A stretch of DNA of 5,460 nt from Chloroflexota bacterium (GCA_013696945.1 JACCXQ010000165.1:1-5460), one strand, 5' to 3'; positions 1-5,460 are shown, counted from the stretch's first letter. Notes: generated from the letters alone by a model not told the origin. Made by a program: numbers and translations.

Positions 1-266
1 GTGTGCACATCGCCACGGCCATCGACGCAGGCGCTGAGTTTCTCTTCACTTGGGATGGGGCTTCACCCTCCGGCAGGAGGGCGCCCGACAAGATGCTGAC
101 CTATGACGGTCGCATCGGTGAGCCGCCGCTGAGGATCGTTGAGCCGTTCGACCCCTGGGGTACGCTCGGCCTAGCTGGTGGGGACGTGGGGGAACGGACT
201 AGCTTCTTGATCCCCAACGAGCCGCCGCAGCCTTCCGGGCAATCTCCTGACGCTTCTCGGGAGTAA
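1..266 (+). CDS. PIN-domain-like protein, C-terminal part (5' end outside window)
   Basis: The frame is open from the window edge to TAA at 264-266; the first two bases belong to a split codon. The visible start VHIATAIDAGAEFLFTWD resembles the last part of PIN-domain RNases (VapC-type and relatives), where D-A-x-H-x-A-T-A leads into a buried strand ending in T-W-D that carries a late acidic metal ligand. About 30 residues on, GRIGEPPLRIVEPFDP looks like the usual final strand of such proteins, as in 'I-R-I-V-x-P'. The last 30 or so residues (GLAGGDVGERTSFLIPNEPP onward) match nothing I know and overlap the convergent gene, so they may be a poorly constrained tail. The catalytic N-terminal half is not visible, so activity cannot be judged. 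If a real PIN protein, it would be a metal-dependent RNase, often a toxin, but no partner antitoxin is visible on this strand. Confidence 0.6.
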   Translation, partial: VHIATAIDAGAEFLFTWDGASPSGRRAPDKMLTYDGRIGEPPLRIVEPFDPWGTLGLAGGDVGERTSFLIPNEPPQPSGQSPDASRE

Positions 267-435
267 GGCGCAAGGCTCGTGCCTTGCCACCCTTCAGTCC
301 ACCAAGCCGGCCTAACTCGACGGCTGCCGGGTTACGGGTGTCATCAGGTCTCGGCGCGCCGCTTGTGGCCTCATCTACGATGGACGCGGCAAGCTGGTTC
401 AGGTCGAGCTTGCGATTTCTTGACCGCTCAGGCAT
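199..435 (-). CDS. Small basic protein with LGRLGGLKGGKARA motif
   Basis: This 78-residue protein has a polar N-terminus (DLNQLAASIVDEATSG, about 11-26), then NPAAVELGRLGGLKGGKARA (35-54) and a basic helix LTPEKRQEIARKAAAARW (57-74). From memory, small bacterial proteins with this 'LGRLGGLKGGKARA ... R-x-E-I-A-R-K-A-A-x-A-R-W' pattern are widespread and annotated as hypothetical or loosely as histone H1-like; no function is established that I can name. The Lys/Arg/Ala-rich C-terminus suggests nucleic-acid binding, which is inference. ATG at 435 is the only in-frame ATG, GTG or TTG upstream of the conserved part; no clear Shine-Dalgarno precedes it. Its last 68 bases overlap the 3' end of the convergent PIN-like gene. 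It lies 61 bases after the oxidoreductase stop, on the same strand. Confidence 0.72.
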   Translation of the reverse strand: MPERSRNRKLDLNQLAASIVDEATSGAPRPDDTRNPAAVELGRLGGLKGGKARALRLTPEKRQEIARKAAAARWGSRS

Positions 436-471
436 GCCGCCAGTGTGCGCCCGGCTGCTCAGGCGGTCAAG
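419..471. repeat. 9-bp inverted repeat flanking the small-gene start
   Basis: CTTGACCGC at 419-427 is the exact reverse complement of GCGGTCAAG at 463-471, with 35 bases between. The same interval has a direct repeat, GCTCAGGC at 426-433 and 457-464. The left arm is inside the first codons of the small basic gene and the right arm in its 5' flank, so an operator or a hairpin sequestering the start is possible. A chance match in GC-rich DNA is also possible. Confidence 0.4.
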
Positions 472-496
472 CCCGACCCGGATTCAAACTGACCCA

Positions 497-1618
497 CTAC
501 CCGACCGGGCCCCCCGGGAACGTCCGCGAACCGTACGGCTCGCTGGGCGTTTGGATCGGGCAGACGTCCACCCAGCGGCCGATCCGAGCGCTCTCCACGA
601 CGGCCTCGATCAGGGCAACGCCCCGGGCACCATCGGCCAGAGTGGGGTAGGTCGCGTCGGCCCCGTCCGGCGGCGGGCCGCCGGCGGAGATGGCTGCATA
701 GAAGGGCCGGAGCACGTCCCGCAGGGCCTCGGCCCAGCCTTCCGGATGCCCCGCGGGAAGCGAGGGGATGCCGACCGGCGGTCCGGCCCCGGACGGAGAC
801 CGCGCGAGTAGGGCCGATTCGTCCCGGGCACCCACCCAGAGCTGCTCCGGGGATTCCTGCGCCCAAGCGAGCGACCGGTCGGATCCGGAGAGCTCGATAG
901 TGAGGTCATTCTTGTGACCCGGACTGACCTGGCTGACGACCAGCGTGCCGCGAGCGCCATCCTCGAAGCGGACCAGGACGGTGGCGACGTCCTCGGTCTC
1001 GATCGACACGGGCTCCGTGGTGCCCGAAGCGCCGCTGAAGGCTGCTCCGGACCGTACCGGACGATGACGCACAGGGACGAGCGTCGCGAGGTCGGCCATC
1101 ACCGCGACGACCCGAGCGCGCGCTATGTACTCGACGGTGTCGAACCAGTGGGTCCCGATGTCAGCGAACGCCCGCGATACGCCGCCGGCAGCCGGGTCGA
1201 CGCGCCAGTTGTAGCCGTTCGCGTCGGAAAGCCAATCCTGGAGGTATCCGCCGTGGACCAGTCGCAAGCGTCCGAGGTGGCCGCCATGGACCAGCTCGCG
1301 GGCGCGGCGGACCATGGGATAGCCACGGTAGGTAAGCGCGACCGCCGCGTGCCGGCCGGTGCGCCGCGCGACGTCGAGCAGCATGGATGCGCCGGGCCGG
1401 TCGACCGCCACCGGCTTCTCGACGACCACATGCTTGCCCGCCTCCATCGCCGCGCTCGCCATCTCGACATGCGTCTGATTGGGCGTGCAGATGTGCACGA
1501 CGTCGATGGAGGGATCGTCGAGCACCTGACCGAGGTCGGTGACGGCTCGCGGCACGCCAAGCGCCCGGGCGGTCGATGGTGCTGGCCGGCAGTCTGCGCT
1601 CTCGAGGCCCGTCCGCAT
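497..1618 (-). CDS. Gfo/Idh/MocA-family oxidoreductase, apparently 5'-truncated
   Basis: The 373 residues align in style with NAD(P)-dependent sugar/inositol dehydrogenases of this family. VVHICTPNQTHVEMA (about 40-54) is the usual third Rossmann strand, and GKHVVVEKPVAV (61-72) carries the E-K-P motif with the conserved lysine (K68). DIGTHWFDTVEYI (153-165) is the D-x-G-x-H catalytic motif (D153, H157). YLQDWLSDANGYNWRVDP (125-142) is also typical. Missing is the N-terminal first strand and G-x-G-x-x-G loop: the ATG at 1618 starts only about 40 residues before HICTPN, where relatives have about 65-70. None of the three minus-strand frames upstream supplies it, and the frame runs back through the rplL terminator to a TGA at 1670-1672. 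There is no Shine-Dalgarno, and the start is 17 bases past the terminator U-tract. It is probably a decayed or promoterless remnant, though the remaining 370 codons are intact. Confidence 0.75.
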   Translation of the reverse strand: MRTGLESADCRPAPSTARALGVPRAVTDLGQVLDDPSIDVVHICTPNQTHVEMASAAMEAGKHVVVEKPVAVDRPGASMLLDVARRTGRHAAVALTYRGYPMVRRARELVHGGHLGRLRLVHGGYLQDWLSDANGYNWRVDPAAGGVSRAFADIGTHWFDTVEYIARARVVAVMADLATLVPVRHRPVRSGAAFSGASGTTEPVSIETEDVATVLVRFEDGARGTLVVSQVSPGHKNDLTIELSGSDRSLAWAQESPEQLWVGARDESALLARSPSGAGPPVGIPSLPAGHPEGWAEALRDVLRPFYAAISAGGPPPDGADATYPTLADGARGVALIEAVVESARIGRWVDVCPIQTPSEPYGSRTFPGGPVG

Positions 1619-1634
1619 CGACGCATGAGGAGAG

Positions 1635-1661
1635 AAAAAGGCCCGTCCGAAGACGGGCCTT
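1635..1661 (-). terminator. Rho-independent terminator of the ribosomal protein operon
   Basis: Read on the minus strand, GGCCCGTC, a UUCG tetraloop and GACGGGCC form a perfect 8-bp stem (1640-1659), extended by two A-U pairs and running into five U residues (1635-1639). It lies 41 bases after the rplL stop and just before the oxidoreductase ATG. On the plus strand no T-run follows the stem, so it acts mainly on minus-strand transcripts. Confidence 0.95.
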
Positions 1662-1702
1662 AGCCATGGTCAGCTGACGCCGGCACGGCCGGGGTCAAGT
1701 GC

Positions 1703-2092
1703 TTACTTGATGTCGACCTTGGCGCCCTGCTCCTCGAGCGCGGCCTTGATCTTGTCTGCCTCGTCGCGAGCGACGCCCTCCTTGACCGCCTTGGGGGCCG
1801 CGTCGACGAGGTCCTTCGCCTCCTTGAGACCCAGGCCGGTCAGCTCGCGCACGACCTTGATGACGGGGATCTTGTTGGGACCGATCTCGGAGAGGACGGC
1901 GGTGAACTCGGTCTGCTCCTCCGCCGCAGCAGCGGCCGGTGCTGCGCCCGAGGCGGGCGCGGCTGCAGCGGCCATCGGGGCCGCGGCCGTGACGCCGAAC
2001 TTGTCCTCGAACGCCGTCTTGAACTCCGCGATCTCAAGCATGGTCATGCCCGCGAACGCCTCGAGCAGCTGGTCAGTGGTCAACTTCGCCAT
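1703..2092 (-). CDS. rplL: 50S ribosomal protein L7/L12
   Basis: This is the multicopy stalk protein that recruits and stimulates translational GTPases (EF-Tu, EF-G, IF2) on the large subunit. At 129 residues it has the standard three-part layout. An N-terminal dimerisation domain (about 1-33, [20 protein letters not shown]) is followed by an Ala/Pro-rich flexible hinge (about 36-59). The globular C-terminal domain (60-129) has the hallmark [20 protein letters not shown] (73-92) and [15 protein letters not shown] (93-107). A strong Shine-Dalgarno GGAGGA at 2103-2108 sits 10 bases before the ATG. It follows rplJ by 55 bases and is the last gene of the operon before the terminator; rpoB does not follow. 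Confidence 0.99.
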   Translation of the reverse strand: MAKLTTDQLLEAFAGMTMLEIAEFKTAFEDKFGVTAAAPMAAAAAPASGAAPAAAAAEEQTEFTAVLSEIGPNKIPVIKVVRELTGLGLKEAKDLVDAAPKAVKEGVARDEADKIKAALEEQGAKVDIK

Positions 2093-2147
2093 GACGGTGT
2101 GTTCCTCCGTTCAGGTGTGGTGGTGGTCGTGGTCATCTCGGCCGCGC

Positions 2148-2675
2148 TCAGGCCGCGGCTCCGGTCCGCTGGTCGGCGAGTGCCTGGAAGAGGCCGGCCA
2201 TCTCGCGGAGGGGTGCATCGAAGAGTGCCGCGGTCGTGGCAAGTGGTGCGGCGAACCCGCCGGCGATCCCGGCAAGGAGCTCGTCGCGGCTCGGCAGCGT
2301 TGCGAGGCGCGTGATCCCAGCGCTATCGATCCGGCTGCCACCCATGACCGCGCCGCGGATGACCACGGAGCGGAATGGCCGCAGCGCATCGAGCAGCCCC
2401 TTGGCCAGGGCGACCTCGTCATCGCCGCCGAGTGCGACGGCCGAGGGACCCTCCAGAAGGGTCGAGAGGTCGGGGCGGCCCGCCTGATCGGCCGCGATCC
2501 TCGCGAGCCGGTTCTTGACGATGCGGTAGGTGATCCCCTTCTCACGAAGGGAGCGCCGCACAGCGCCGAGATCCGAGACGGTCAGGCCGCGGTAGTCGGA
2601 CACGATCGCCCGGTCGCTGCCACTGAAGGCCTCGACCAGATCGGCGACCGCGGCGCGTTTGGCCTCGGTCGGCAT
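2148..2675 (-). CDS. rplJ: 50S ribosomal protein L10
   Basis: L10 anchors L7/L12 dimers to 23S rRNA at the GTPase-associated centre, and in many bacteria the L10-L12 complex represses its own mRNA. The 175 residues show family landmarks: DYRGLTVSDLGAVRRSLRE (27-45), YRIVKNRLARIA (50-61), LEGPSAVALGGDD (74-86) and LPSRDELLAGIAGGFAAPL (127-145). A C-terminal helix suited to docking L12 dimers follows (about 150-169). The start is clear: AAGGAG at 2682-2687 with 6-base spacing to ATG 2675. The gene is preceded by a 329-base leader with several perfect hairpins. A 6-bp hairpin (2141-2159) spans its stop codon, before rplL. Confidence 0.98.
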   Translation of the reverse strand: MPTEAKRAAVADLVEAFSGSDRAIVSDYRGLTVSDLGAVRRSLREKGITYRIVKNRLARIAADQAGRPDLSTLLEGPSAVALGGDDEVALAKGLLDALRPFRSVVIRGAVMGGSRIDSAGITRLATLPSRDELLAGIAGGFAAPLATTAALFDAPLREMAGLFQALADQRTGAAA

Positions 2676-3004
2676 GGAGTACTCCTTTCCTGGCGGGCGC
2701 CTTGCGGTCGGACGCCCCTGCGTGGTTCCGCGCAGGGGTCGGTCGTGACTGCGGCGCAGCGCGACCCAGGCTGGGAGCCCGGAGACCCGTGCCTCGGCGT
2801 GCCCGTCGGCGTCCCCCGGCGTGGTGCCGGGTCCGGTCGACGATTTCGGTCCGGTCCGTCGGGGTCACCGGCGGCTGGCGATCCATCGGGGATCGCCGTG
2901 GGACGCAACGCTGTCTGTGGCGGAAACTCTCTGGTGGCCGGCAGACCGTCCTGCCGGTGGGGCTCTCGCCCGCTCTCGTGGTGCGGCTGGTGAGGCCGCC
3001 CGTG
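2676..3004 (-). promoter_or_regulatory. Structured rplJ leader, candidate L10-leader
   Basis: The 329 bases between rplA and rplJ carry no convincing gene. Four perfect hairpins are visible: CCGGCAG/CTGCCGG (2938-2957), GGCGATC/GATCGCC (2877-2897), CCCGGC/GCCGGG (2815-2831) and CCCCTGCG/CGCAGGGG (2715-2738). None is followed by a U-tract on the minus strand, so they are not classic terminators. The minus strand reads CCGCCACAGACAGCG at about 2910-2924, resembling the AGAC-containing core of L10-binding rplJ leaders (Rfam family Ribosomal_L10_leader, matched from memory). No TA dinucleotide occurs from 2682 to 3004, so a canonical TANNNT -10 box cannot lie here. The leader is therefore likely read through from upstream and may act in translational control by L10-L12. 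Location and structure are seen; the regulator is inferred. Confidence 0.6.
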
Positions 3005-3712
3005 CTAGGCGGCAGCCCTCGCGAGAAGGCCCGGCACATCCACACGGATGCCGGGACCCATCGAGGAGGCCACCGTCAGGCTCTTGAAGAACTGCCCCTT
3101 CGTGGCGCTCGGTCGCGCCCGATTGACGGCATCGACGAGCGCAGCGAGATTGTCGGCCAGCTGATCCGGCTCGAAGCTCGCCTTGCCGAATGGGACGTGG
3201 ATGATACCGGTCTTGTCGACCTTGAACTCGACGCGGCCGGCCTTGACCTCCTTGACCGCCCGCTCGAGGTCGAACGTGATCGTCCCTGACTTGGGGTTCG
3301 GCATCAGCCCGCGACGTCCCAGGATCCGGCCGAGCTTTCCGACCATGCCCATCATGTCGGGGGTCGCGAGAGCGATGTCGAATTCGAGCCAGCCGGCCTC
3401 GATACGCTTCACGATGTCCTCGCCGCCCACCTCGTCGGCACCGGCGCGCAGCGCCTCCTGGGCCTTGTCACCCTGTGCGAAGACCACGACGCGAACCGCT
3501 TTCCCGACCCCGTGCGGGAGGACGACGGTGCCGCGGACCAGCTGATCGGCGTGGCGCGGGTCGACGCCGAGGCGGATGTGCGCCTCGACCGAAGGATCGA
3601 AGTTGACGCGGCTCGTCTCCTTGAGGAGCGTCACCGCTTCGAGTGGCTCGTACGAGCGGTGTCGCTCGACGAGCTTCGCCAGTTCCTGGTAGCGCTTGCC
3701 GTGTGGAGCCAT
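3005..3712 (-). CDS. rplA: 50S ribosomal protein L1
   Basis: L1 binds 23S rRNA at the mobile L1 stalk near the E site, helps release deacylated tRNA, and in several bacteria represses translation of its own operon by binding mRNA. The length is normal (235 residues). The family signature is complete: [20 protein letters not shown] (112-131) followed by [13 protein letters not shown] (132-144). The C-terminal part [20 protein letters not shown] (205-224) is typical too. The start is supported by AGGAG at 3722-3726, 9 bases before ATG 3712. It lies 102 bases after rplK, in a gap that can fold, and is followed by the long rplJ leader. Confidence 0.99.
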   Translation of the reverse strand: MAPHGKRYQELAKLVERHRSYEPLEAVTLLKETSRVNFDPSVEAHIRLGVDPRHADQLVRGTVVLPHGVGKAVRVVVFAQGDKAQEALRAGADEVGGEDIVKRIEAGWLEFDIALATPDMMGMVGKLGRILGRRGLMPNPKSGTITFDLERAVKEVKAGRVEFKVDKTGIIHVPFGKASFEPDQLADNLAALVDAVNRARPSATKGQFFKSLTVASSMGPGIRVDVPGLLARAAA

Positions 3713-3814
3713 GTCTGAGATCTCCTGTTAGCGGCCCAGGGTGGGCCTGCCCCTTGCGACGCGGGGTCTACGTGCCGGATGCGGTCCGGCTCCATCCGTT
3801 TCGGTCTCGGCGGG
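3713..3814 (-). promoter_or_regulatory. Structured rplK-rplA intergenic leader
   Basis: This 102-base spacer holds two perfect hairpins: CGGATG/CATCCG with an 11-base loop (3776-3798) and GGCCCA/TGGGCC with a 3-base loop (3733-3747). The second ends 6 bases before the AGGAG Shine-Dalgarno of rplA. Neither has a U-tract, so termination is unlikely. A role in control of rplA, for example as an L1-binding site, is possible, but I cannot match it to the L1 rRNA target by eye. Confidence 0.35.
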
Positions 3815-4240
3815 TCAGCCGGTGACCTCGATACCCATCGAGCGCGCTGTGCCCTCGATGATGCGCGAGGCGGCGTCGATGTCAGCCGCGTTCAGATCGA
3901 CCATCTTGGTCTGGGCGATCTCGCGCACCTGTGCCCGCGTGACGGACCCGGCGATCTCGCGGCCGCTGGTCGACGAGCCCTTCTCAACGCCGGCTGCCTT
4001 GCGCAGCAGGTCCGCTGCCGGCGGCGTCTTTAGGATGAACGTGAAGCTGCGGTCCTCGAAGACGGTGATCTGCGCCGGGATGACCTGGCCAGCCTGGGCC
4101 GCCGTCCTTTCGTTGTATGTCTTGCAGAACTCGACGATGTTGATGCCGTGCGGGCCCAGGGCCGTGCCGACCGGCGGCGCGGGCGTGGCCTTGCCGGCGG
4201 GCAGCTGGAGCGTCAGCACGATCCGTACTTTCTTGGCCAT
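3815..4240 (-). CDS. rplK: 50S ribosomal protein L11
   Basis: L11 binds helices 43-44 of 23S rRNA at the base of the stalk in the GTPase-associated centre and is needed for RelA-type stringent sensing in many bacteria. At 141 residues it has the usual length. The N-terminal domain reads [20 protein letters not shown] (11-30), [16 protein letters not shown] (31-46). The C-terminal rRNA-binding domain has the signature [15 protein letters not shown] (106-120) and [15 protein letters not shown] (123-137). GAGGAA at 4251-4256 lies 10 bases before ATG 4240. It sits 42 bases after nusG, with no terminator between, so the nusG and rplK-rplA groups appear to be cotranscribed. Confidence 0.99.
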   Translation of the reverse strand: MAKKVRIVLTLQLPAGKATPAPPVGTALGPHGINIVEFCKTYNERTAAQAGQVIPAQITVFEDRSFTFILKTPPAADLLRKAAGVEKGSSTSGREIAGSVTRAQVREIAQTKMVDLNAADIDAASRIIEGTARSMGIEVTG

Positions 4241-4282
4241 TCGGTGGGCGTTCCTCGTTCGGGGGAGCGGCTGGACGCCGCG

Positions 4283-4861
4283 CTACAGCTTCTCGACCTG
4301 AAGGAAGTCGAGCTCGACCGGCGTCTCGCGGCCGAAGATGCTGACGAGCACCTTGAGCTTGTTGCGTTCGGGATTGACCTCGTCGACGGTCCCGATGAAC
4401 TCGGCGAACGGCCCGTCCGTGACGCGGACGCTCTGGCCCTTCTGGAAGGCGACCCGATACTTGGGCGTCTCGACACCCATCTGGCGCAGGATCTGCTTGA
4501 CCTCGTGCTCCTCGAGGGGCACGGGCTCGTTGCGGCTGCCGGGGATGTTGCCGCCGCCCACGAAGCTGGTCACTCCCGGGGTGTTCCGGACCACGAACCA
4601 GCTGTCAGGGTCGAGGATCATCTCCACGAGCACATAGCCGGGGTAGACCTTCTTCTGGACCGTCACGCGCTGCCCGGCACGGATCTCGATCTCGTCCTCC
4701 TCGGGCACGAGGACCTGGAAGATCTTGTCATCCATCCCCATCGACTCGATGCGGTGCTCCAGGTTCGTCTTGACCTTCTTCTCGTAGCCCGAGTACGTGT
4801 GGATGACGTACCAGCGCTTGTCCGGCCCCTTCTGGGTGATGTGGTCGAGGAAGTCGGTCAT
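4283..4861 (-). CDS. nusG: Transcription termination/antitermination factor NusG
   Basis: NusG binds the RNA polymerase clamp to modulate pausing and, through its KOW domain, contacts Rho or ribosomal S10. The 192-residue protein has an NGN domain with [20 protein letters not shown] (17-36), [11 protein letters not shown] (71-81) and [12 protein letters not shown] (91-102). The C-terminal KOW domain has [20 protein letters not shown] (139-158) and runs to the terminal FLQVEKL. I chose ATG 4861, which overlaps the secE stop by one base (TGATG), because NusG homology begins shortly after it; the frame is open much further upstream but there translates over secE and the tRNA. A GTG one codon upstream is an alternative. 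There is no strong Shine-Dalgarno, so translational coupling to secE is likely. Confidence 0.98.
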   Translation of the reverse strand: MTDFLDHITQKGPDKRWYVIHTYSGYEKKVKTNLEHRIESMGMDDKIFQVLVPEEDEIEIRAGQRVTVQKKVYPGYVLVEMILDPDSWFVVRNTPGVTSFVGGGNIPGSRNEPVPLEEHEVKQILRQMGVETPKYRVAFQKGQSVRVTDGPFAEFIGTVDEVNPERNKLKVLVSIFGRETPVELDFLQVEKL

Positions 4862-5049
4862 CACGCTGTTGTGCTCACGAACTTCAGGACCTCGTTGAAG
4901 AGGATGTCGAAGAAGCCGATGTAGGCGCCGACGACCGCGCTGATGACGAAGACGAGCACGGTCAGGTTGCGGGTCTGCTCCCGCGTCGGCCAGGTGACCT
5001 TCTTGAGTTCCGAATACGACTCGTCGATGAACCGACGGATACGACGCAC
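4861..5049 (-). CDS. secE: Preprotein translocase subunit SecE
   Basis: SecE is the small membrane subunit that clamps SecY in the SecYEG channel. This one is the short single-span form, 62 residues. An amphipathic N-terminal helix contains the conserved [12 protein letters not shown] (14-25), followed by one hydrophobic segment (about 29-51, [19 protein letters not shown] in its core). The start is GTG at 5049, supported by AAGGA at 5060-5064. It begins 28 bases after the tRNA-Trp CCA end and its TGA overlaps the nusG ATG by one base. Confidence 0.97.
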   Translation of the reverse strand: MRRIRRFIDESYSELKKVTWPTREQTRNLTVLVFVISAVVGAYIGFFDILFNEVLKFVSTTA

Positions 5050-5059
5050 GTGTCAGCTG

Positions 5060-5064
5060 TCCTT
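5060..5064 (-). promoter_or_regulatory. Ribosome binding site deciding the secE GTG start
   Basis: The minus strand reads AAGGA here, followed by 10 bases and then GTG at 5049. An ATG just before the motif (5067-5065) opens only a few codons to a TGA, so the GTG is the secE start. Confidence 0.7.
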
Positions 5065-5077
5065 CATGTCGCTTGGT

Positions 5078-5153
5078 TGGCAGGGGCGGCGGGACTCGAA
5101 CCCACAACCGCTGGTTTTGGAGACCAGTGCTCTTCCAATTGAGCTACGCCCCT
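5078..5153 (-). tRNA. tRNA-Trp (anticodon CCA)
   Basis: The minus strand folds into a complete cloverleaf. The acceptor stem AGGGGCG pairs with CGCCCCT (5147-5153 with 5082-5088), with discriminator G at 5081 and an encoded CCA at 5078-5080. The D arm is GCTC/GAGC. The anticodon stem CTGGT/ACCAG encloses CTCCAAA, giving anticodon CCA for the UGG codon. The T arm GTGGG/CCCGC encloses TTCGAGT. The gene lies between rpmG (20 bases) and secE (28 bases), so it is probably cut out of a shared transcript by RNase P and 3' nucleases. A tRNA-Trp just before secE-nusG is known in several bacterial phyla. Confidence 0.98.
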
Positions 5154-5173
5154 ACCGAGGCTGGGTGTCTTCG

Positions 5174-5338
5174 CTATTTCGCCTCGCGATGGAGGGTGTG
5201 GCGCCTGCAGCGCGGGCAATACTTGCGCAGTTCGATTCGGTTGGGATCGTTCTTCTTGTTCTTCCTGGTGCTGTATGTCCGCTCGCGGCACTCGGTGCAT
5301 GCGAGCTGGATGACCGGCCGATTCTCGACTTTGGCCAT
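5174..5338 (-). CDS. rpmG: 50S ribosomal protein L33
   Basis: L33 is a small protein of the large subunit near the E site. Translated by hand, this gene gives 54 residues beginning [20 protein letters not shown] and ending [17 protein letters not shown]. Two CxxC pairs (C14/C17 and C41/C44) form a zinc ribbon, so this is the zinc-binding type rather than the cysteine-free paralogue some bacteria make under zinc limitation. The middle [19 protein letters not shown] is the family core. ATG at 5338 lies 5 bases after the tuf stop with no clear Shine-Dalgarno, suggesting reinitiation after tuf. The tRNA-Trp follows 20 bases later. Confidence 0.97.
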   Translation of the reverse strand: MAKVENRPVIQLACTECRERTYSTRKNKKNDPNRIELRKYCPRCRRHTLHREAK

Positions 5339-5343
5339 CGTCG

Positions 5344-5460
5344 CTACGCCAGGATCTGGGTGATGGCGCCGGCACCGACGGTCCGGCCGCCCTCGCGGAT
5401 GGCGAAGCGCTGGCCGGTCTCCAATGCGATGGGCGTGATGAGCTCGACGGTCATGTCGAC
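5344..5460 (-). CDS. tuf: Elongation factor Tu, C-terminal end (partial)
   Basis: The last 38 codons are inside the window and end in TAG at 5344-5346. The translation [20 protein letters not shown] followed by [18 protein letters not shown] is the end of EF-Tu domain 3, the barrel that contacts the aminoacyl-tRNA T stem and EF-Ts. The G domain and domain 2 lie beyond the window edge. EF-Tu delivers aminoacyl-tRNA to the ribosomal A site. Its position directly before rpmG, tRNA-Trp and secE fits the common tufB-type locus. Confidence 0.97.
   Translation of the reverse strand, partial: VDMTVELITPIALETGQRFAIREGGRTVGAGAITQILA

Noticed and set aside
66..81. CCCTCC/GGAGGG hairpin with GGCA loop as a terminator
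   Set aside because: It lies inside the PIN-like coding frame and no T-run follows on either strand.
914..1663. Plus-strand open frame of 249 codons opposite the oxidoreductase
   Set aside because: It is a mirror of the minus-strand gene, which has clear family motifs; the plus translation is rich in D/R/G with no fold signature.
2938..2957. CCGGCAG/CTGCCGG stem as the rplA terminator
   Set aside because: No U-tract follows on the minus strand, and the downstream leader has no -10 box, so transcription probably continues into rplJ.
1707..2993. Long plus-strand open frame of 428 codons opposite rplL and rplJ
   Set aside because: It lies antisense to two certain ribosomal protein genes and their leader, and its translation has no recognisable domain. 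Long antisense open frames are expected in GC-rich DNA.
2542..3045. Minus-strand open frame through the rplJ leader
   Set aside because: It overlaps the ends of rplA and rplJ in another frame, is Arg/Pro/Gly-rich without motifs, and the interval is better explained as structured leader RNA.
4148..4924. Plus-strand open frame of 258 codons, rich in Leu/Asp/Val
   Set aside because: It is antisense to nusG and rplK; the composition is the usual product of reading GC-rich codons in reverse.
4862..5107. N-terminal extension of nusG to an upstream ATG
   Set aside because: The extra 82 codons translate the secE gene and part of the tRNA in the wrong frame; NusG homology begins only at about the ATG at 4861.
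1..5460. CRISPR array, insertion sequence, integrase or attachment site
   Set aside because: I saw no regularly spaced repeats, transposase-like protein, terminal inverted repeats with target duplication, or repeat of the tRNA 3' end.

Overview
Most of this high-GC window is a conserved housekeeping operon read entirely on the minus strand. In transcription order, right to left, it runs: 3' end of tuf (EF-Tu), rpmG (L33), tRNA-Trp, secE, nusG, rplK (L11), rplA (L1), rplJ (L10), rplL (L7/L12), and then a strong intrinsic terminator. It encodes translation elongation, Sec translocation, transcription elongation/antitermination and the L1 and L10-L12 stalk proteins. Spacing is tight (1-base overlap of secE and nusG, 5 bases between tuf and rpmG). 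There are two longer leaders, before rplA (102 bases) and before rplJ (329 bases), and both are rich in perfect hairpins, as expected for autogenous control of ribosomal proteins.

The operon ends after rplL; rpoB does not follow within this window. Across the terminator lies a minus-strand Gfo/Idh/MocA-type oxidoreductase. It lacks the first beta strand and glycine-rich nucleotide loop of its Rossmann fold and has no room for its own promoter, so it looks like a 5'-truncated remnant at a rearrangement junction. Next is a small minus-strand protein with the LGRLGGLKGGKARA motif. It converges on, and overlaps, the C-terminal end of a plus-strand PIN-domain-like protein cut by the window start.

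Organism: a GC-rich, non-proteobacterial bacterium. The rpmG-tRNA-Trp-secE-nusG order, a short 62-residue SecE and a NusG without a long N-terminal extension fit Chloroflexota better than typical Actinomycetota. This is an inference from gene order and protein style, not a database result.

I found no convincing new multi-gene system. The observations most worth a second look are the truncated oxidoreductase at the operon boundary, the TA-free hairpin-rich rplJ leader, and the convergent PIN / small basic protein pair.
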